Shown: one piece after another, positions 58,788-64,000 of the stretch
How the letters are laid out: every line of letters starts with the position of its first letter
Position numbering within the stretch: position 1 is the stretch's first letter
NCBI RefSeq assembly: GCF_003428335.1
Contig: NZ_CP031704.1
Location: forward strand, 4,662,071-4,726,070
Direction: 5' to 3'
Length of the DNA: 64,000 nucleotides
From: Solimonas sp. K1W22B-7
Lineage (GTDB): Bacteria; Pseudomonadota; Gammaproteobacteria; Nevskiales; Nevskiaceae
Translations under genes and position numbers: made by a program
The notes under the pieces: model-generated
What the model was told of the DNA's origin: nothing
Databases searched by the model: none
The model's input: the letters and a program-made list of their open reading frames with translations, nothing else

Positions 58788-60932
58788 TCAGGCAGGGTGG
58801 AACACGGCGCCACGGGCAGCGTGATCGCGCAAGCGCGCAGGCGCCTCGAAACGCGGCCCCAGTTCGCGGGCCAGGGTTTCGCAGCGCTCGACGAAGGCGG
58901 CAGCACCGACGCGGTCGATAACGGCCATCGGCCCGCCGAGATAGGTCGGGAAGGACCAGCCGAGCACAGCGCCCAGGTCGGTCTCGCCGGCATCGGTGGC
59001 AACGTTCTCCGACCAGCAACGCGCGGCTTCCAGGGTTTGCGCATAGAGCAGGCGCTCCTGCACGTCCGCCGAGGAGGGCTGCTGCTCCGCGCGGGCAAAC
59101 GCGGCGCACCAGGCCTGGTCAAGGCGCTTGGGGGCGTCGGCAGGGTATTCGTAGAGGCCGTGGCCGTTCTTGCGGCCGAGGCGCTTCTCCGCCAGCAGCC
59201 GGTCGAGCACGGCGTTGACGCTGCCATGTCGGTCGTCGGCCCAGGCGCCGGATTCTCGGCTGCGGAAAAAATGTGCGATGTGGTGCAGCACGTCCAGGCC
59301 CACCTCGTCGCCGAGTGCCAGCGGTCCCACGGGCATGCCGAGGGAGACGCCGGCATTTTCGATCACCGCCGGATCGACGCCGTCGATGAGCAGGCGAATG
59401 CCTTCGCGTATGTAGGCATCCACGCAACGCGTGGTGTAGAAGCCATAACCGTCGTTGACAATGATCGGCGTCTTGCGAATCTGGCGGATGTAGTCCAGCG
59501 AGCGGGCCAGGGTCTCAGCCGTGGTTTCACTGCCGACGATGACCTCGACAAGAGCCATCTTGGGAACCGGCGAGAAAAAGTGCAGGCCGATGAAGTTCTG
59601 CGGCCGGCTGCTGGCCTTGGCCAGGTCGTTGATCGGCAACGCCGAGGTATTGGTGGCATAGATCGCGTCGGGGCGCATGGCGGCCTCGGCGGACTTGGTC
59701 ACCGCAGCCTTGATGCCGAAGTCCTCGAGCACCGCCTCGATCACGAGATCGCAGTCGCGGAAGGCATCGTGGCTGCCAGCTGCGCTGATGCGGCCGAGCG
59801 CATCGTTGCGGGCCACATCGCTGAGCCGACCCTTGGTAACGTCGGCGTCCAGAGAAGCAGCAATGCCCGTCCGGCCCTTTTCGGCGGTGATCAAATCACG
59901 GTCGACCAGTACCACCTCGATGCCTACCAACGCGGAAGCCTGCGCGATGCCGGCCCCCATGAAGCCTGCCCCCAGGATGCCCAGCTTACGGACCTTGCTG
60001 GGCGCCACGCCGGCAGGTCGGCGCACCAGCTTGTCGGCCGACTGCTTGGCGAAGAACAGCGTGCGGATCATGTTCTGGGCGACGTCGCCCTGCACCAGGG
60101 TCACGAACAGCTTCTGTTCCAGGCGCAGCGCCTTGTCGATCGGCAGGCGCGAACCCTCATAGACGCAGCGCAGGATGGCGTAGGGCGCCGGCCACTTGCC
60201 GCGGCTGGTCGAGTGCGTGGAGGCATTCGCGGCAGTCAGGGCCATCAGGTTGGCTCCCGCATAGGCGTCGCCACCCGGAAGAGCGAAGCCCTTCTCGTCC
60301 CATGGAGCCTTGGGCTTTACCTTGCCCTGGCGCAGCGCCGCCTCGGCGGCCTGCAGCAGCGCGTCCGCCGGCACCACTTCGTGCAGCAGCCCCTTCTTCT
60401 GGGCCTCGTGCACACCAAGCGCCGTGCCCTGCGTCAGCAGAGGCAAGCTGGCGGCAATGCCGATCAGGCGCGGCAGTCGCTGAGTACCGCCGGCGCCGGG
60501 GAGCAGACCGAGCTTGACCTCCGGCAGACCGAACTGCGCCGCAGGTAGGTCGGCCGCGATTCGGTAATGGCACGCCAGCATGAGCTCCAGGCCGCCGCCC
60601 AGGGCGGTGCCAGGGGCGGCTGCGACCACGGGCTTGCCACAGGTCTCGATGCGGCGCAGCAGGTCGCCGTAGACGCCGATCATGGCGCGACCTTGAGCCT
60701 TGGTGACACCCGGTTTGACGAAGTCAGCCATCTGACCGAGATCCGCGCCGGCGACGAAGCTGCCCTTTTTACCGCTGGTGATGATGATGCCGGTGACTGC
60801 GGGATCGGTCACCAGACGGGTCATTTCCACTTCCAGAGCCGTGGCCAGCTCCGGGGTCAGGACGTTCATGGAGCGATCCGGCATGTCCAGGCTCAGCGTG
60901 GCAATGCCGTCGTTGATCGTGGTGTTCAGCAT
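58788..60932 (-). CDS. Multifunctional 3-hydroxyacyl-CoA dehydrogenase/enoyl-CoA hydratase (FadB/FadJ type)
   Basis: 714 residues from the ATG giving MLNTTINDGIATLSLDMPDRSMN. The N-terminal hydratase has SFVAGADL, GTALGGGLELMLACHYRIA and FGLPEVKLGLLPGAGGTQRLPRL with both catalytic Glu. The NAD-binding domain starts about residue 325 (LGILGAGFMGAGIAQ), with GLHFFSPVPKMALVEVI and the active His in it. C-terminal 3HCDH repeats follow (NDGYGFYTTR, GVSLGMPVGPLALGDEVGLD). It does hydration and NAD-dependent oxidation in beta-oxidation. 34 bases downstream of the thiolase gene. Confidence 0.94.
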   Translation of the reverse strand: MLNTTINDGIATLSLDMPDRSMNVLTPELATALEVEMTRLVTDPAVTGIIITSGKKGSFVAGADLGQMADFVKPGVTKAQGRAMIGVYGDLLRRIETCGKPVVAAAPGTALGGGLELMLACHYRIAADLPAAQFGLPEVKLGLLPGAGGTQRLPRLIGIAASLPLLTQGTALGVHEAQKKGLLHEVVPADALLQAAEAALRQGKVKPKAPWDEKGFALPGGDAYAGANLMALTAANASTHSTSRGKWPAPYAILRCVYEGSRLPIDKALRLEQKLFVTLVQGDVAQNMIRTLFFAKQSADKLVRRPAGVAPSKVRKLGILGAGFMGAGIAQASALVGIEVVLVDRDLITAEKGRTGIAASLDADVTKGRLSDVARNDALGRISAAGSHDAFRDCDLVIEAVLEDFGIKAAVTKSAEAAMRPDAIYATNTSALPINDLAKASSRPQNFIGLHFFSPVPKMALVEVIVGSETTAETLARSLDYIRQIRKTPIIVNDGYGFYTTRCVDAYIREGIRLLIDGVDPAVIENAGVSLGMPVGPLALGDEVGLDVLHHIAHFFRSRESGAWADDRHGSVNAVLDRLLAEKRLGRKNGHGLYEYPADAPKRLDQAWCAAFARAEQQPSSADVQERLLYAQTLEAARCWSENVATDAGETDLGAVLGWSFPTYLGGPMAVIDRVGAAAFVERCETLARELGPRFEAPARLRDHAARGAVFHPA

Positions 60933-60966
60933 GATGTATTCCCTGTTCGGTAGGTGTGGCGCTGGC

Positions 60967-62172
60967 TCAGACGCGCTCGATGATGGTTGCGACACCCATG
61001 CCGGCACCGATGCAGAGGCTGACCAGTGCGGTGGACTTGCCGGTGCGCTCCAGCTCGTCGAGCGCGATGCCGAGGATCATGGCCCCCGTGGCGCCCAGCG
61101 GGTGCCCCATGGCGATGGCGCCGCCATTGACGTTCACCTTGGCGGGGTCGAGATCAAGGGCCTGCATGAAGCGCAGCGGTACGGCGGCGAAGGCTTCGTT
61201 GATTTCCCAGAGATCGATGTCGCTGGTCTTCATGCCGGCACGCTTGAGCGCCTTTTCCGCCGCATACGAGGGGCCTGTGAGCATGATGGTGGGCTCGGAA
61301 CCGATCTCGGCGAAGGCGCGGATGCGGGCCCGCGGCTTCAGTCCGGCGGACCGGCCCGCGGCCTCGCTGCCGAGGAGCACAGCGCAGGCACCGTCGACGA
61401 TGCCGGAGGAATTCCCGGCGTGGTGGACGTGCTGGATGGACTCGACTTCGGGATAGCGTGCAACGGCCAGCGCATCGAAGCCGGCCTTGCGGCCCAGCTC
61501 AGCGAACGATGGTTTCAGCGACCCCAGGTCTTCGCGCCGGCAGCCGGCGCGGATCGCCTCGTCGCGGTCAAGCAAGGTCTCGCCGAGGACGTCGAGGACC
61601 GGCACCACAGAGCGGGAGAAGCGCCCCTCACTCCAGGCATTGCCGGCGCGGCGATGGCTCTCCACGGCGTAGTCGTCGAGCTGGTCACGCGTGTAACCCC
61701 ACTTGGTGGCGAGCAGGTCGGCGCTGACACCCTGCGGGACATAGCTGGAGTTGTAGGCGACTGCCGGGTCGACGCTCCAGGCGCCGCCATCGGACAGCAT
61801 GGGGACGCGCGACATGCTTTCGCAGCCACCGGCAACCACGAATTCGCCGCCGGCGATGACCTTGGATGCGGCCATGTTGCAGGCCTCGAGTCCAGAGCCG
61901 CAGAAGCGGTTGATCTGCACGCCGGCCACGCCTTGCACATAGCCGGCACCCAGTGCGGCGAGACGCGGCAAGCATTGGCCCTGTTCGCCCACTGGCATGA
62001 CGATGCCGAAAACCACGTCGTCGACCAGAGCGGTGTCGAGCTGATTGCGATCGCGCAGTGCCGCCAGCACCGTGGAACCGAGATGTATCGAGGTGGCTTC
62101 GTGCAGGGAGCCGTCGGGCTTGCCGCGACCGCGAGGGGTTCGAACGTGATCGTAGATGAATGCCGCGGACAT
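60967..62172 (-). CDS. Acetyl-CoA C-acyltransferase (thiolase)
   Basis: 401 residues. Nucleophile Cys in INRFCGSGLEAC, GGCESMSRVPM, EINEAFAA, the His motif NVNGGAIAMGHPLGATGA, and the second Cys in SLCIGAGMG. It cleaves 3-ketoacyl-CoA to acetyl-CoA and a shortened acyl-CoA. 102 bases separate it from the reductase gene, the largest gap inside the operon; an internal promoter is possible. Confidence 0.95.
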   Translation of the reverse strand: MSAAFIYDHVRTPRGRGKPDGSLHEATSIHLGSTVLAALRDRNQLDTALVDDVVFGIVMPVGEQGQCLPRLAALGAGYVQGVAGVQINRFCGSGLEACNMAASKVIAGGEFVVAGGCESMSRVPMLSDGGAWSVDPAVAYNSSYVPQGVSADLLATKWGYTRDQLDDYAVESHRRAGNAWSEGRFSRSVVPVLDVLGETLLDRDEAIRAGCRREDLGSLKPSFAELGRKAGFDALAVARYPEVESIQHVHHAGNSSGIVDGACAVLLGSEAAGRSAGLKPRARIRAFAEIGSEPTIMLTGPSYAAEKALKRAGMKTSDIDLWEINEAFAAVPLRFMQALDLDPAKVNVNGGAIAMGHPLGATGAMILGIALDELERTGKSTALVSLCIGAGMGVATIIERV

Positions 62173-62274
62173 CTGTTTCTCCTGGTATCTGGCGAGGGAA
62201 TCGCCGACACGAACCGCCCTATCGAGCAGTCCTGCCGGCGTCCGTAACTGGGTTTTCGGGTTACCGGCCGACGT

Positions 62275-63357
62275 TCAGAAGCCTGACGGCAGGAATTTGT
62301 CGGCGTGGATACTGTCGGGCGCGACGCCAAGCTCGACCAGCTTCCTCTCCACTGCCTCGACCATCGGCAGGCTGCCGCAAACAAATGCGGTGGTATTGGC
62401 GTAGTCGATACCCAGGCTGTCGTCGAGAGCCTCGGTGATGAGGCCGCGTTTGCCACCCCAGAGCGAGCTGGCCGGCTCATGCGACAGGATCGTCACCAGA
62501 CGCAACCGGTCTCCGGCCTGGCTTTTCAGCTGCCGTAGCCGCTCGCTCGCAAAGACATCGGACTCGGTACGAACACCGAAGACGATCGTGAACTTCGAGG
62601 TGGCCGAACGCGCCAGGCGATCAGCGACAATCGACAGGATCGGCGCCAGACCGGTGCCACCGGCAACACAGAGGCCATCACGTTCATAGTCCTCGACGCC
62701 CATCATGCCGAAGGGCCCTTCGAGCCAGATTTTTTCGCCGCTGCGGTCGGCAGCGAAGAGCCACTCCGAGAACCGGCCGCCGGGCAGGCGCTTGACCAGG
62801 AACCCGACTTCCTCGGCGCCCGCGCTGCCCGCATCGGGCGGAGCGTCGTAGAAGGAGTAGGAGCGCCGCACAAACGAGCCAGAGGCGGCGATGGTGCAGT
62901 ACTGCCCGGCGTGGAATGGCAGGGGCTCATCCAGCCGCAGCCGGAGGTCCAGGACATCACCTGGGAGCTTGCGCCAGCGGACCACGCGACTGGACACGGT
63001 CTTGACTGGTAGCTGCGCCTGCTGCCCGAGGCGAACGTCGATAGTCAGATCGGTGCGCACTTTGGCTTGGCAAGCGAGCACATAGCCCTCCTGCAGTTCC
63101 TGGTTGCTCAGCGGCGACAGCGCGAAGTCGATCATCGGACTGATGCGGCCGCCCACGAGCCGTGTCTTGCACTTGCCGCAGGTACCGACGCGGCAGTTGT
63201 GGGGATACTCCACGCCCTGCGCCAGCGCTGCGAGCAACAGCAGGTCGTCCTTGCGGACGTCGAAGGCCTCGTCGTGGCCCTCCACGGTGATCCGGCAGTA
63301 ACCGGCTGGCGCGCGTGCCCCGACGCCGCTCTTGGGCGCCCTGATGACGGTTTCCAT
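62275..63357 (-). CDS. 2Fe-2S/FAD ferredoxin-NAD(P)H reductase fusion
   Basis: 360 residues. N-terminal plant-type 2Fe-2S domain with PHNCRVGTCGKCKTRL and a later VLACQ (four Cys). FAD domain with FVRRSYSFYDAP (RxYS motif), then the NAD part with CVAGGTGLAPILS and the C-terminal FVCGSLPMV. This is a one-protein electron chain. Lying 21 bases after the AlkB-like gene, it is the obvious electron donor for that oxygenase; AlkB itself usually uses rubredoxin, so this arrangement differs. Confidence 0.92.
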   Translation of the reverse strand: METVIRAPKSGVGARAPAGYCRITVEGHDEAFDVRKDDLLLLAALAQGVEYPHNCRVGTCGKCKTRLVGGRISPMIDFALSPLSNQELQEGYVLACQAKVRTDLTIDVRLGQQAQLPVKTVSSRVVRWRKLPGDVLDLRLRLDEPLPFHAGQYCTIAASGSFVRRSYSFYDAPPDAGSAGAEEVGFLVKRLPGGRFSEWLFAADRSGEKIWLEGPFGMMGVEDYERDGLCVAGGTGLAPILSIVADRLARSATSKFTIVFGVRTESDVFASERLRQLKSQAGDRLRLVTILSHEPASSLWGGKRGLITEALDDSLGIDYANTTAFVCGSLPMVEAVERKLVELGVAPDSIHADKFLPSGF

Positions 63358-63378
63358 GAGTTCTCCCGGATAGCGTGA

Positions 63379-64000
63379 TCAGGCGACCAGCGGCCGCCGA
63401 ACGATTTCGGCTTGCTCGTCGTTCAGGTCATGCCAACCCGCCCTGGCGTTCTCGGCTCGGGCTATCTCGCGTTCCTGGGGCGACGCATAGCGGCGATCCC
63501 AGTCGCGCAGAAGCGGCTTGATCATCAGGAAGAACAGCGGCGGAACCAGGGCCAGCAGTACACACATCAAGAACTGCGGCTGCTTGGGGCCATCGCGGTC
63601 CGGCTCCAACTGGTAGAACGGCTTGTAGCTGTCCTCGTGATGGCCAGCGTGGTTGGTGATCTCCAGGGCCAGGATGCGCACCATCGGCGTCAGGTGGTTC
63701 CAGGTGTGATGTTTCTGGAAGCGCCCTGGCGTCGCAGAAATCAGGCCGTAGTGATTACAGTAGTTGAACACCTCCAGCATCATCCGCGGACCCACCAGGA
63801 TGCTGAGGATGGCGAGGATGGTGCCCTTGGTTCCGCCCAGCGCGAAGAGCACGGCGGTGAAGGCGGACAGATAGGCGACCTTGCCGACCCAGGCGTTGCG
63901 CGGGTCGTACCAAGCACGGCCGCGCTTGGTCCACATCATCTTCTCGAGATGGTAGGACTCCTTCCATTGGCCGGGGAAGGTACGCAGGATGTGTCCGTAG
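63379..64000 (-). CDS. AlkB-family membrane diiron oxygenase/desaturase (partial, 5-prime end beyond window)
   Basis: The last about 206 residues of a larger protein; the reading frame stays open to position 64000 (upstream part reads YGHILRTFPGQWKES), so the ATG at 63939 is internal. Membrane helices (about KVAYLSAFTAVLFALGG and FLMCVLLALVPPLFFLM) surround histidine motifs NYCNHYGLI, HHTWNH and NHAGHHED, the last matching the AlkB HxxHH box, followed by KPFYQLEPD. It should oxidise an alkyl or acyl chain. The missing N terminus holds the first His boxes, so alkane hydroxylase versus fatty-acid desaturase cannot be settled. Confidence 0.82.
   Translation of the reverse strand, partial: YGHILRTFPGQWKESYHLEKMMWTKRGRAWYDPRNAWVGKVAYLSAFTAVLFALGGTKGTILAILSILVGPRMMLEVFNYCNHYGLISATPGRFQKHHTWNHLTPMVRILALEITNHAGHHEDSYKPFYQLEPDRDGPKQPQFLMCVLLALVPPLFFLMIKPLLRDWDRRYASPQEREIARAENARAGWHDLNDEQAEIVRRPLVA

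Noticed and set aside
63379-63939. A complete 186-residue AlkB-like protein starting at 63939
   Set aside because: The frame stays open and family-like beyond this Met up to the window end, so the gene is cut by the window and this is an internal Met.

Overview
The window is 64 kb of GC-rich bacterial chromosome with dense, tightly spaced genes. Gene content and order point to a gammaproteobacterium near the Xanthomonadales/Nevskiales: rhlB divergent from trxA-rho, yrfG divergent from cysQ, radC divergent from coaBC-dut-argB with pyrE and xthA close by, asmA-mutY-yggX, and REP-like hairpins scattered between genes. The AlkB-like and fatty-acid genes at the right end would suit a hydrocarbon- or lipid-degrading Nevskiales/Solimonadaceae-type organism. 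This placement is inference from gene content; no 16S rRNA gene is present.

Core part, 1-45.8 kb. Two tandem Ser/Thr kinases with C-terminal cyclic-nucleotide-binding-like domains open the window. They are followed by an envelope lipoprotein, purD with a retropepsin-like protein, a small toxin-antitoxin-like pair, rho-trxA/rhlB, a PBP7-type endopeptidase, yrfG/cysQ, three methionine-salvage genes (mtnB, mtnD, mtnC), an SPFH protein with mgtE, and rpmB-rpmG. A C4-dicarboxylate block follows (dctA, a LuxR-type response regulator, a hybrid kinase with a DctB-like sensor, and maeB). Next come radC/coaBC-dut-argB, pyrE/xthA-ampG, the aldo-keto reductase tas, an orphan phosphoribulokinase, trmB-thiG, tRNA-Gly(CCC), an orphan secretin with an unusual C-terminal half, thiS, and asmA-mutY-yggX. 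Hairpin repeats of at least four families lie between these genes, and a 270-bp MITE-like element lies between mgtE and rpmG.

Accessory part, about 45.8-56.2 kb. A tyrosine recombinase with an added C-terminal helix-turn-helix sits directly behind tRNA-Phe(GAA). It is followed by visibly more A/T-rich DNA carrying unknown membrane, zinc-ribbon-like and secreted proteins, an XRE regulator, and a defence block. The defence block is an Mrr-like PD-(D/E)xK protein followed by an ABC-three-component-type system: a nuclease-fused effector, a middle component and a DUF3732-type ABC ATPase, translationally coupled through ATGA overlaps. A DUF6602-like nuclease-fold protein follows. The right att site was not found, so the island end is unresolved.

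Right end, 56.3-64 kb. A single minus-strand operon runs from an AlkB-family membrane diiron enzyme (cut by the window end) through a 2Fe-2S/FAD reductase, thiolase, a FadB/FadJ-type multifunctional protein, an enoyl-CoA hydratase-family protein and an acyl-CoA dehydrogenase to an acyl carrier protein and a bare LuxR helix-turn-helix. A rho-independent terminator closes it. It looks like an oxygenase-plus-beta-oxidation pathway with its own carrier protein and regulator.

The two most rewarding regions are the ABC-three-component defence block and the AlkB-like/beta-oxidation/ACP/LuxR operon. The DctB-sensor/LuxR-regulator wiring and the orphan secretin come next.
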